Below are positions 30,657 to 38,572 of a DNA stretch of 51,109 nucleotides, one piece after another (within the stretch, counting starts at the first letter, position 1; every line of letters begins with the position of its first letter). The position numbers were made by a program, and so were the translations under genes. Source of the stretch: Levilactobacillus zymae DSM 19395. Its GTDB lineage: Bacteria; Bacillota; Bacilli; Lactobacillales; Lactobacillaceae. Where the stretch lies: the NCBI RefSeq assembly GCF_001434115.1, contig NZ_AZDW01000003.1:1-51109 (forward strand), in the 5' to 3' direction. Under the pieces are notes generated by a model. That model made no database searches, was not told the DNA's origin, and saw nothing but the letters and a program-made list of their open reading frames with translations.

Positions 30657-32957
30657 GTGAACTATACCTCAAGTATGACTGACGTTGGTACAGCAATGAT
30701 TGCTAGTGCCAACAAAGCCGAAAAGGCAATTATTTTTGATAACTTTTTGGTCACGGAATCGATGTCAACAGATACTGATTTAACTAAAGCGACCATGGAT
30801 CTTTTTGCTAACTCTCTGAGTTATCCAATTAACTCTAAAACCTCATTGGATAATACCTTTACGGTTAAGGCCGTTTTAGCTAATAAAACTGACAAGTTTA
30901 CGGTAAATCAAGATTTCACTATCAATGCGATTGGAATTTTAGCTCACATTGATGGTGATAGTGATAGTAGCTTAATAACAGTTGCTGTGGCCGATGGGGA
31001 TGGGGCCGTTATTACTGCATTCAAGGATACTTTATATAGCCTGACCGTTGGAGTTACCCAAACTTATAGAGCTAGCAAGCCAGCAAAATTTGAACTGGGT
31101 AATTTGGCCTATGCTCTGGCGATTGATTTGAAGAACTACTACAACAAGCCTGAAATTGATGCCAAGCTTAAGGACCTCGATGGATACGCCACAGTTAAAC
31201 AAGTTAATGATGGGGATGCTGCTACGCTTGCCAGTGCTAAGGGATACACGAATGAACAGAACGCCCCGCAATTACTTGATGGGACCACGGATGTGTGGCA
31301 AGAGTGCAACACTAACGGCACCGGTTTTCCCTTTGAGGCGGTTAAAGGCCAACCATACTATATCAGTGTGTATTTTAAAAAGCCTTCAACGGCGGGTGGT
31401 GTGGCTATCCAACTTCGAACGCCGACAGCTGCTGGAATGGGTGGCTCGGAACATCTTGATACGGCCCAGATTAACACGAATTTGGCTAAGGCGGCGCCAA
31501 ATGGTGAACTAGATACTTATCTCTGGACCGCTACTGAATCGGGGACAGTCCATCTAAGAGCGGCCGAATCCACTAATGGGAACTCTTTCATGAAGTTAAC
31601 CGTCACCAATACTAGCATTTATGTGCCGTGGGAACGAGCAATGGCTAACCGGGTGCCAGTAGACGTAAGTGGGTACCAGCAGCAATCGCTTTTTACTAAA
31701 AATGATTACAAAATCTTAGCAGTTCCAAGTGGGTCAGACTTTCGGTCTTACATCATGGCGCACCTTCCCAATCCGGGGATTTATTATATCCGAGACGATA
31801 CTCAAAGTGGCGTTTTAACGGACATAATGCTAATTTCGGAGGGCAATGGCAGTTACAAGATGTCAGGGCTTGATTCCCAACATCGATTTAAGTTTCGTTC
31901 TTTCGATTCAAACACCGATACGGGGTGGTTCGTAACGGCCACCGATAATAACGGATATGGTGCCGAAAATTTGATTTACAACTCCTCACATCTAGTTAGT
32001 TTAGATGGGTGGTCTACCAACGGCAATGGCGCCAATAGTGCAAATATATCGCTTGGAAAACACAATTTTTATCATAATGGTCAGGATAATTTAATCGTTA
32101 TTTCCACATCAAACCAGTATAACGGTGGAAGTTCCGGAGAAATTTATACGACCAGCAAAAAGTTCGCTGTAACGCCTGGGGCAATGATGTTCTATTCAAT
32201 GATCTGTTTTGCTAGTGCGAACGTTTATGGCGTTGATATCTACTTCTTGGGTTACAAAGCCGATGGAACCATGGTTCCTGTTTTGATTCAATCCAATGCC
32301 AAATTATCTCCTAATAATGCCGAAATACGCAGAGGATTCTTTGCCGTGCCAAACGATTGTGTGACAGGAAGCTTCCGAGTTGATAATAATGGGAGTACCG
32401 ATGGTAAGAGCAGTGGCGTTTATTTTGTCGAACCTCAAGTTAAGGAACAGTCGATTGCGTCTCCTTACACGGCCTCACCGATGGATTTCTTTGCCTATCG
32501 CGATGGAACCAGTCGTGAAGGGGCAGACTTAGATGTTGATTTCGCTCCTGGAATTCATCGCTCTGATTCAGGCGTTTTACATGGTTTCTTTGGTGGAAAT
32601 AATAACTCTTATATCGTATGGGAAACACTTCTTGCAGATAATAACGCAATGATTCAAAAGGAGTATAAGAATGGTGTTACTGCAACACGGGAATACTATC
32701 TAGGTAGTGGCTGGGGACCCTGGCATGGAACCACCGTTGATAACGGCAATGGAACCATTACCTACAATGGTAAAACCTATACGCCGTTAACTAAGGAGAA
32801 TGACCTACAAGCCATTTATAACCAGGTTCAAACAATGATCCTGGCTGAATTCACCAAGCGTAACGCACCAAGTCATTGGTACACCGGTCTTACTCAGGCA
32901 CAGTACAACGCCATCACCACCAAGGACACTACTGCTGAGTACGACATTAACGAATAG
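30657..32957 (+). CDS. Tail fibre / receptor-binding protein
   Basis: 766 aa, GTG start after AAAGGAG. N-terminus NYTSSMTDVGTAMIASANKAE matches fibre-attachment modules. Residues 170-330 and 440-620 look like carbohydrate-binding jelly-roll domains (GGVAIQLRTPTAAGMGGSE, YFVEPQVKEQSIASPYTASP). NPGIYYIRDDTQSGVL and REYYLGSGWGPWHGTT are pyocin-knob-like repeats. The C-terminus is a short trimer-type tail. Determines host range. Confidence 0.8.
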   Translation: MNYTSSMTDVGTAMIASANKAEKAIIFDNFLVTESMSTDTDLTKATMDLFANSLSYPINSKTSLDNTFTVKAVLANKTDKFTVNQDFTINAIGILAHIDGDSDSSLITVAVADGDGAVITAFKDTLYSLTVGVTQTYRASKPAKFELGNLAYALAIDLKNYYNKPEIDAKLKDLDGYATVKQVNDGDAATLASAKGYTNEQNAPQLLDGTTDVWQECNTNGTGFPFEAVKGQPYYISVYFKKPSTAGGVAIQLRTPTAAGMGGSEHLDTAQINTNLAKAAPNGELDTYLWTATESGTVHLRAAESTNGNSFMKLTVTNTSIYVPWERAMANRVPVDVSGYQQQSLFTKNDYKILAVPSGSDFRSYIMAHLPNPGIYYIRDDTQSGVLTDIMLISEGNGSYKMSGLDSQHRFKFRSFDSNTDTGWFVTATDNNGYGAENLIYNSSHLVSLDGWSTNGNGANSANISLGKHNFYHNGQDNLIVISTSNQYNGGSSGEIYTTSKKFAVTPGAMMFYSMICFASANVYGVDIYFLGYKADGTMVPVLIQSNAKLSPNNAEIRRGFFAVPNDCVTGSFRVDNNGSTDGKSSGVYFVEPQVKEQSIASPYTASPMDFFAYRDGTSREGADLDVDFAPGIHRSDSGVLHGFFGGNNNSYIVWETLLADNNAMIQKEYKNGVTATREYYLGSGWGPWHGTTVDNGNGTITYNGKTYTPLTKENDLQAIYNQVQTMILAEFTKRNAPSHWYTGLTQAQYNAITTKDTTAEYDINE

Positions 32958-32968
32958 GAGGCGAAGAC

Positions 32969-33466
32969 ATGCCGGAACAGCGAAATAAAAAGATTGTACA
33001 CAAATATCGGGGGCCACTAGTCTATAGCGAGGACTACTGGACCTCGTTAAAGTTACAAAACAATCTGGGTGGTCACGTCTTTTTTAAGGACAACGAAAAC
33101 GGAACTGCCACGTTAACGGGGTATGTTCTTTTCCACACCGATCCAGCTAAGAGTTCCATGCTCCCCTTTGTTATGCCGCCAGATGGATACGCATTTACAT
33201 CACTAAGCGGGTGGCCATCTGGAACGAGTGCGGGATTAATATCCTATGATTCAGTCATATATGGTATTAATCAGCGGTTAGTGGGTGGAATGCATGATGC
33301 CACTTATAAGGAAAGCGCTTTTGGTGCCCAAGTAATCTCTGGAGCCTTGTGTATGAATATTCAGGGACCCGGTTCAGATGATTGGTATGTCTATTTTAGT
33401 GAGCAAGCACTAACGACTAGCTTAACTCACGGTAATCAAGTGACTATTGGCATTAAGCGATTATAG
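32969..33466 (+). CDS. Fibre-associated hypothetical protein
   Basis: 165 aa, ATG after GGAGG. Beta-rich with many aromatic residues (GGHVFFKDNENGTATLTGYVLF) and a PDGYAF patch common in phage side-fibre C-domains. Probably a second adhesin or fibre component that follows the receptor-binding gene. Confidence 0.6.
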   Translation: MPEQRNKKIVHKYRGPLVYSEDYWTSLKLQNNLGGHVFFKDNENGTATLTGYVLFHTDPAKSSMLPFVMPPDGYAFTSLSGWPSGTSAGLISYDSVIYGINQRLVGGMHDATYKESAFGAQVISGALCMNIQGPGSDDWYVYFSEQALTTSLTHGNQVTIGIKRL

Positions 33467-33477
33467 GAGGTTAAATT

Positions 33478-33576
33478 ATGTTTATAGTATTAATTAAAAT
33501 GGGGGGGGCACTTGACCCCCGCCTAGACCACCCCACGCGCTACATGACTGGGGGTCAGCATCATGCCCATCTATAA
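33478..33576 (+). CDS. Possible 32-aa leader ORF with G8 tract
   Basis: ATG with a perfect AGGAGG site opens a 32-codon frame that ends inside the next gene, overlapping its start by 14 bases. It contains a run of eight G (33501-33508) and a TGACCCCC/GGGGGTCA pair. Since the downstream gene has only a G-run as ribosome site, it may be translated by coupling from this ORF. The peptide itself looks random. Confidence 0.4.
   Translation: MFIVLIKMGGALDPRLDHPTRYMTGGQHHAHL
33513..33557. repeat. Perfect 8-bp inverted repeat before tail gene
   Basis: TGACCCCC at 33513-33520 and GGGGGTCA at 33550-33557 pair perfectly, with a 29-nt loop. The right arm covers the only candidate ribosome site for the gene starting at 33563, so pairing would mask it. 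No T-run follows, so it is not a terminator. Confidence 0.55.
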
Positions 33577-34162
33577 ATCAGGCGGTAAGCTGGCCCATCG
33601 GCAGCGTGGGAGAGACATCGTAAAAGTGTATCGGAATACAAATTTGGTTTTCCAGGAGTTCTTACCGGACGGTACGGTGCTTTTTGCGGGTCCGGCTATT
33701 TTCATTGGCAATGAGGATGAGGACCTAGCCGCGCAGCGACCTTATATTGATAAGACCGGCATGAAGGTATATCTCAATACGACTGTTCCACTCGCTGGTC
33801 CAATTCACAAACTTAAAACAGGCATTAAGCTCACTGGTTGTGGAGATTTCTATATTTGGGATGAACCATACTATAACCGGTGGGACGTCAAATTATATGA
33901 GGACAGAAGCCCTGAAAACGCAATTCAAAACATGACGATTTCTCGCGAGGATTTGCTATCGCATAAAATTATTCAGGTAAATGCCCCGACAAATGGGATC
34001 TCATTTAGAATCACTATGCAAGCCATTGATGACACGCATATTAAAGTAGTTTCTCAGGATCCATATAATTTGAATCCTTGGCCCAATTCCACTCAAAATT
34101 TCTACGATGGATCAAATAATTATTACTACTATTCACCCATCCAATCCATTACAGCCTACTAA
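33563..34162 (+). CDS. Tail-associated hypothetical protein
   Basis: 199 aa. RGRDIVKVYRNTNLVFQEF is an N-terminal pattern seen in small lactobacillus tail proteins. The C-terminus is aromatic (NNYYYYSPIQ). Probably a baseplate or fibre accessory; no enzyme motif. Its start is covered by the repeat described just above. Confidence 0.55.
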   Translation: MPIYKSGGKLAHRQRGRDIVKVYRNTNLVFQEFLPDGTVLFAGPAIFIGNEDEDLAAQRPYIDKTGMKVYLNTTVPLAGPIHKLKTGIKLTGCGDFYIWDEPYYNRWDVKLYEDRSPENAIQNMTISREDLLSHKIIQVNAPTNGISFRITMQAIDDTHIKVVSQDPYNLNPWPNSTQNFYDGSNNYYYYSPIQSITAY

Positions 34163-34174
34163 GGAGGTTTTTCC

Positions 34175-34597
34175 ATGAGTCAATTCTATTTTCAATTAGA
34201 CGGCCGGTCTAAGCCGGTTAAGATTGCCAAGCAGCTTACAGATGATGACAAGATTGATGACTGGCTGTCTATCATCTTACCTGATGCTTGGGACATTGAT
34301 TTCGGTGCTAACTTCGACGCCTATGTATATAATCCTGACCAAAAGACAATGACGCCACCGGGTAACACAGACACACCCACACTAGGTAGTCTAAATCAGC
34401 GGGTAAAGGACCAAGATGACACTATTGCCGCTCAGAAGGCGACTATCACAGAGTTGAACACTACGCTTGCTAAGGCACAGAGGTCGATGGATGGCCTAAG
34501 CACTCAGCTGACCACCACACAGTCTGCCTTGCTTGAAATTAGTGATACCGTGCTTGCTTCGGCGGCAGCCGCTACTACTGGTGCGACAACCAAATAG
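34175..34597 (+). CDS. Coiled-coil tail protein
   Basis: 140 aa, ATG after AAGGAGG. N-terminal beta part (QFYFQLDGRSKPVKIAKQL) and C-terminal coiled coil (IAAQKATITELNTTLAKAQR) ending in an Ala/Thr tail. Resembles small phage proteins placed before XkdX. Function unknown. Confidence 0.55.
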   Translation: MSQFYFQLDGRSKPVKIAKQLTDDDKIDDWLSIILPDAWDIDFGANFDAYVYNPDQKTMTPPGNTDTPTLGSLNQRVKDQDDTIAAQKATITELNTTLAKAQRSMDGLSTQLTTTQSALLEISDTVLASAAAATTGATTK

Positions 34598-34608
34598 GAG
34601 GTGAGAAG

Positions 34609-34728
34609 ATGAAATTTAGCGCGTTGGCGCAGGTATATGCAGATTCAATCAAACGTGGGGATCGGACAATTGAGCAGGTTCCTGCACAGCTTAAAGATGA
34701 TGTTTCTAACTTAATCACTCAAAAATAA
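34609..34728 (+). CDS. XkdX-like short protein, copy 1
   Basis: 39 aa, ATG after AGGAGGTGAG. MKFSALAQVYADSIKRGDRT followed by EQVPAQLKDDV is the pattern of XkdX-family proteins found before lysis genes in many Firmicutes phages. A second, related gene follows at 34743. Confidence 0.6.
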   Translation: MKFSALAQVYADSIKRGDRTIEQVPAQLKDDVSNLITQK

Positions 34729-34742
34729 GGAGATAATTTACT

Positions 34743-34904
34743 ATGAATTTTTCTAGCTTAGCAGCAATTTACGCTTCATTTGTTTTGGACGGTATGCGAA
34801 CCATTGACCAAGTTCCAGAAGTGCTTAAGGACCAAGTAAACGGTATTTTGGGTATTACAAAAAATTCTTCAAGCACCGACGAATCTACGCCTGTACAGGC
34901 ATAG
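34743..34904 (+). CDS. XkdX-like short protein, copy 2
   Basis: 53 aa. MNFSSLAAIYASFVLDGMRT then DQVPEVLKDQV aligns with the preceding 39-aa protein (FSxLAxxYAxxxxxGxRTIxQVPxxLKDxV). The C-terminal 15 residues are Ser/Thr-rich. This is a tandem duplication that has diverged. Confidence 0.6.
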   Translation: MNFSSLAAIYASFVLDGMRTIDQVPEVLKDQVNGILGITKNSSSTDESTPVQA

Positions 34905-34928
34905 CCCTTCTGGTTGGTGCTTTTCTTT
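34872..34928 (+). terminator. Terminator overlapping XkdX copy 2 end
   Basis: AGCACCGAC at 34872 pairs with GTTGGTGCT at 34913 (one G-T), followed by TTTCTTTT. The loop is about 32 nt and holds the stop codon. It separates tail genes from the lysis cassette. Confidence 0.6.
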
Positions 34929-34958
34929 TGGGATTTTTAATTGGGAAGGGGTGATAGG

Positions 34959-35396
34959 ATGCCCAGATTTTCAAAGGATGGTGGCCCACTTAAACAAATT
35001 TCACGCCACTGGAATCATTTCTTCTTTGGCGTCGCCTCTTTACTTGGAGGAATTTATGTGTGGCTTCATCAGGGGTATCTTGATGATCCCCGCGTAACAC
35101 CGCCACCACCGCCACCGCATCTAGAACAAGTTATTTTTGGATTCGCTGATGACTGGTGGTTTGCGCTTTGGTTGATTGCGTGTGGATTAGTAATTTTATA
35201 TGGGACAGCTTTTTGTCATCGTAAGTTGAGAGATTGGGGCATGGTTGCCTTATCGCCCGCTTTTGGAGCCATTGCTGTTGCTTTTTCGGTACGTGGCTTT
35301 TTTGATATGCGGTTTAACTTGACGTGGATTTTTGCATTGCTCACTTTGGCCCTACTCTTTAGTACTTTGATGAGAGGTGACCACAGTGAACGCTAG
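34959..35396 (+). CDS. Polytopic membrane protein of the lysis region
   Basis: 145 aa with about four membrane segments (HFFFGVASLLGGIYVWL, WWFALWLIACGLVILYGTA, MVALSPAFGAIAVAFSV, LTWIFALLTLALLF) and a Pro-rich loop. No known holin family identified. ATG 34959 chosen over the earlier TTG 34941 because it gives a normal charged N-terminus. The stop overlaps the next gene. Confidence 0.6.
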   Translation: MPRFSKDGGPLKQISRHWNHFFFGVASLLGGIYVWLHQGYLDDPRVTPPPPPPHLEQVIFGFADDWWFALWLIACGLVILYGTAFCHRKLRDWGMVALSPAFGAIAVAFSVRGFFDMRFNLTWIFALLTLALLFSTLMRGDHSER

Positions 35397-35769
35397 TAAC
35401 TGGATTGGACTCCTGGGGGCGATTGGGGCTCTGATTACTGCAGCGTTTGCGGCTATTCATGGGCAACGTGTAGATAATCGGGCAGCTAATAAGGACCAAC
35501 AACAGCTTGAAGCTTACATCATGGACCAGGTTAAGCAAGACAATCAACAACTTCGTGATGATCGCGAATCAGACCGAAAGAAGTTTGCTGATGAACTTAA
35601 CGAGTTAAGTGCCAAGTTAACTGCATTAGGCGTCAAGAAAGATGCCATGGAGAACGAACTTAATCAGCAAATTGCTCTAAAGGTTCGGGAAAATGAGCAA
35701 TTAAAGCAACGCAATGCTGGCTTAGAACGAGAGAATCAAGAGTACCGTGACCGATACGGTGAATTATAG
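35386..35769 (+). CDS. Membrane-anchored coiled-coil protein
   Basis: 127 aa, GTG start after GAGGTGA. One membrane segment (WIGLLGAIGALITAAFAA) then a long coiled coil (ESDRKKFADELNELSAKL, ENEQLKQRNAGLEREN). Shape resembles spanin-like or holin-associated proteins, but Gram-positive phages lack an outer membrane, so the role is open. Confidence 0.6.
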   Translation: MNASNWIGLLGAIGALITAAFAAIHGQRVDNRAANKDQQQLEAYIMDQVKQDNQQLRDDRESDRKKFADELNELSAKLTALGVKKDAMENELNQQIALKVRENEQLKQRNAGLERENQEYRDRYGEL

Positions 35770-35782
35770 GAGGGATATTTTT

Positions 35783-36289
35783 ATGAGCATTACAAAATTG
35801 ATTCAATTGCTTAGCGATACCGGCATCTTGGGTATCGTTATTTTTTTGTTTGTAGCTTGGTTCAATCGGATCAACCCTGCAGTAAAGGCTAAAATTGCGT
35901 CCAATAAGTCTGCTAATCAACGTGAAGTGTTGGGCTTGTTGGATAGCTTGGCAAGTAACGTGGTGCATTTGTTGTCAACGTCCTATGAAATGCCCGGCGA
36001 CGAAAAGCGGGAAAAAGCCGTGGCAGATGTTACCAGTCAGCTGAATGATTTAGGCCACCATATTGATCCCGCCATCGTCTCGGCGGCAATCGAAAAGGCC
36101 TATCAATTGATGACCACTCAAAACACTGTGGCTCAAGAAAAACAGGCTAAATTTGATGAGGGACAGGCGAATACAGAGCAAGCGTTCGCAGATAAGGAGG
36201 CACAGTTGGCCGAGCATGAAGCTAAAGCCGATACTCCTTTGAATGTTCCAGCCACTACTCAAGGCCTGGCGGAGGGAGGTACTAAGTAA
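35783..36289 (+). CDS. Holin, LLH family
   Basis: 168 aa, ATG after GGAGGG. One N-terminal membrane helix (DTGILGIVIFLFVAWFN) followed by a long helical, charged domain ending in a Glu/Ala-rich tail. This is the layout of the phage LL-H-type holin. The stop overlaps the endolysin start (TAATG). It would permeabilise the membrane at lysis. Confidence 0.75.
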   Translation: MSITKLIQLLSDTGILGIVIFLFVAWFNRINPAVKAKIASNKSANQREVLGLLDSLASNVVHLLSTSYEMPGDEKREKAVADVTSQLNDLGHHIDPAIVSAAIEKAYQLMTTQNTVAQEKQAKFDEGQANTEQAFADKEAQLAEHEAKADTPLNVPATTQGLAEGGTK

Positions 36290-37350
36290 TGCCCCGATTA
36301 GATATGGTCGACACGTCAAACAATAACGGTATTATGACCGTCGCTAATTGGCGTTCGATGAAAAAGTATGGTGTCCGTGCAATGGTTGCAAAACTGTCTG
36401 AAGGCACCTTTTTTACGGATCAAACCGCTAGGGTAAGTATCCGAAACGCGGTCAAAGCAGGTTTGCATGTCAACGGCTATCACTTCGCACGGTTCACTAC
36501 CGTAGCGGGCGCCAGGGCAGAAGCTCAAATGGCGGCACATTGCGCATTTAACGCTGGACTCGGTAAGGATGCTGTAATTGTATTAGACTTTGAGGCCACC
36601 AATCTCGGCTGGACTCGTAACGCGGCGAACATCAAGGCGTGGATCGCCGAAGTTAAGCGCATGGGGTATCCTAAGACCGATGTGTATACCATGGGCTCTT
36701 GGACCAACTCGATGCCCCTTAATAATTCGGGACGTGGTGGTTGGATTGCCAACTATCCATCTAACCCGGCTGGTTTAAAGTTTTACGCCAATTACCGTGG
36801 TTGGCAGTGGACGTCAACTAAGCATTTTCCTGGATGCTATGGTGGTTTCGATGTTAGCCAGATGTATTCTTCCTATTATTATGGGTCAACTGCGGTTAAG
36901 ACAACCAAGCTGAAACCTAAAAAGGCAGTCTACTATCATTACAATCCAGGAACCATCTACGCGCGGACCACAATCAAGCGGTATAAAGATAAGGCCTTTA
37001 AGCACGTTGTCGATTCTTGGCCATCGGGGACCGTCTTCGAAGTGGCTAAGCTGGTGAAGTATGGTAAAATCACGCGCTTCCAATTGGCAAATGGTTACTA
37101 CATCACGTCTAATCAAACCAATGTAAACCGCTTGTATTACAGCGTTACTGGCGGCGTTAAGCAGGTGAAGTCAGTCCATGGTACACATCGGTATAAGGAC
37201 GTGGCGTTACATCATGTAAAGGATTGGATGCCCGCTGGAACCGTCTTTGATGTTACAGCCGTGGTTAAGCATGGGAGTACCACAAGGATTAAGTTAGGGA
37301 ACGGCCTGTACATTAGTGGTAACAAGAAAATCAACAGTTTCGTGAAGTAA
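36289..37350 (+). CDS. Endolysin, GH25 muramidase with DUF5776 repeats
   Basis: 353 aa. Residues 1-200 are a GH25 lysozyme (DMVDTSNNNG, KLSEGTFFTD, AVIVLDFEA with the catalytic Asp/Glu, WQWTSTKHFPGCYGGFDVSQ). Two C-terminal repeats of about 70 residues follow (RYKDKAFKHVVDSWPSGTVF and RYKDVALHHVKDWMPAGTVF), DUF5776-type wall-binding modules. No signal peptide, so the holin is needed for release. Cleaves muramic acid bonds. Confidence 0.88.
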   Translation: MPRLDMVDTSNNNGIMTVANWRSMKKYGVRAMVAKLSEGTFFTDQTARVSIRNAVKAGLHVNGYHFARFTTVAGARAEAQMAAHCAFNAGLGKDAVIVLDFEATNLGWTRNAANIKAWIAEVKRMGYPKTDVYTMGSWTNSMPLNNSGRGGWIANYPSNPAGLKFYANYRGWQWTSTKHFPGCYGGFDVSQMYSSYYYGSTAVKTTKLKPKKAVYYHYNPGTIYARTTIKRYKDKAFKHVVDSWPSGTVFEVAKLVKYGKITRFQLANGYYITSNQTNVNRLYYSVTGGVKQVKSVHGTHRYKDVALHHVKDWMPAGTVFDVTAVVKHGSTTRIKLGNGLYISGNKKINSFVK

Positions 37351-37396
37351 CTATGATAAGATTGAGGGGATGAAGTTTGGTCACCTCATCGATAAA

Positions 37397-37442
37397 GGGT
37401 CACTCTACTTTGAGTTTTAGTAAGTAGAGTGACCCTTTTTTA
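37397..37442 (+). terminator. Strong terminator at the end of the phage
   Basis: GGGTCACTCTACTT pairs with AAGTAGAGTGACCC around a 12-base loop, followed by seven T. A 14-bp stem. It ends the late lysis transcript. Confidence 0.92.
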
Positions 37443-37659
37443 TGTATTATTGACGCTGCCCAGTCGTTTAAAATCTCCCACAGGGGTTCCCACAGATAAA
37501 CGAATTTACGTGAATCTTGTTGGCTGTTCGTTATTTGAGAATGTTGTTATGTCGGTCTTTTAGGCAGATACAGTACATTGATGTTTGCTTGGCAGAAAAT
37601 ATAGTGTACCACAAAATTCGCGAATACCACATCTACTTCACAGAAATTTCCGGCCCATT
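37443..37659. other. Gene-free junction, possible attR region
   Basis: About 220 bases without a gene between the phage terminator and host genes. The most notable structure is at 37465-37502: CGTTTA and TAAACG face each other around two copies of TCCCACAG (37476-37483 and 37488-37495). The shape is that of a recombinase core with arms, but without the left end of the prophage this is only a candidate. No tRNA 3' end is seen here. Confidence 0.35.
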
Positions 37660-37687
37660 TTGGTGAGTTTGGGCATTGCTGTATAAT
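37660..37687 (+). promoter_or_regulatory. Promoter of the HAD phosphatase gene
   Basis: TTGGTG, 16-base spacer, TATAAT, with TG just before the -10. Followed by a 39-base leader containing GGAGGG. Confidence 0.7.
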
Positions 37688-37726
37688 AGAAGTGTTGGTA
37701 ATAGTGGATTTGGAGGGATTAACAGA

Positions 37727-38497
37727 ATGACACAAGCAGTCGTATTTTTTGATTTAGACGGCACGCTCTTCGATGACGCGAAAAATGTGTTACCCGAAAG
37801 TATTGCCGCGATTCATCAGTTACAGGCCCACGACGTCTTGCCGGTGATTGCGACCGGCCGCAATGTTTTTGAGATTCAAGACGTCTTAGACGCCACGGGC
37901 ATCGACGCCGTGGTCAGTGCCAACGGGAGTTACGTCCAGTATCAGGGGCAGCGGTTGTCGGCCGCAGTGATTGAGCCAGCCGTGTTGACGGCGGTGACCC
38001 AGTTTGCCGCTCAGCAGGGTGATCCGGTGGGCTACTTTAACAACCGGGGCTTTCGCCTGAGCCAAGCGACGCCGGATACCCGGGCGAATTTCAAGCTGCT
38101 GCGGCTCAATGCCGTGGTGGACCCGGATTGGTACCGCACTCAGTCCATTAACTTCTTAAACGTGTTTAACCGCGATAAGCTAAAGCTCTACCAGGACCGT
38201 TTCGCCGGGCAGCTCAGCTTCGTGCGGAACAATCCGCGCGCCCTAGATACCATGGTCACGGGTGTCAGCAAACAAACCGGGATTCGGACGTTCCTGCGGG
38301 CGGCCCACCTGGAAACGGCGCGGACCTACGCCTTCGGGGATGGCGCTAACGACCTGCAGATGTTTGACGAAGTCGACGTGCCGATTGCGATGGGAAACGG
38401 GGTCCCCGCGGCTAAGGCACAGGCGGCCTACGTGACCACCACTAACCAGACGGACGGCATCGTGCGCGGACTCCAGCACTTTGACCTTATTGATTAA
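37727..38497 (+). CDS. Cof-type HAD phosphatase
   Basis: 256 aa. FDLDGTLFDD at residue 8-17 is the nucleophile motif, VIATGRN motif II region, GDGANDLQMFDEV the motif IV metal site. The cap is the type IIB Cof fold. Likely dephosphorylates sugar phosphates or flavin-type substrates; the exact substrate is unknown. ATG follows GGAGGG; the longer frame from 37676 includes the promoter and is rejected. First clear chromosomal gene. Confidence 0.85.
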   Translation: MTQAVVFFDLDGTLFDDAKNVLPESIAAIHQLQAHDVLPVIATGRNVFEIQDVLDATGIDAVVSANGSYVQYQGQRLSAAVIEPAVLTAVTQFAAQQGDPVGYFNNRGFRLSQATPDTRANFKLLRLNAVVDPDWYRTQSINFLNVFNRDKLKLYQDRFAGQLSFVRNNPRALDTMVTGVSKQTGIRTFLRAAHLETARTYAFGDGANDLQMFDEVDVPIAMGNGVPAAKAQAAYVTTTNQTDGIVRGLQHFDLID

Positions 38498-38504
38498 ATC
38501 CTAA

Positions 38505-38552
38505 AAAAACGTGCCGCTTACCAAATTGATTTTGGCAAGCGGCACGTTTTGA
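38505..38552. terminator. Bidirectional terminator
   Basis: ACGTGCCGCTT pairs with AAGCGGCACGT around an AT-rich loop with an inner CCAAA/TTTGG match, flanked by A7 on the left and T4 on the right. It serves both the HAD gene and the convergent pgmB. Confidence 0.85.
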
Positions 38553-38572
38553 CGTCGTGATGAGCGTTAGGG

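Noticed and set aside
33501-33508. Phase variation through the G8 tract
   Set aside because: With seven or nine G the leader frame meets a stop (TAG or TGA) before it could join the next gene.
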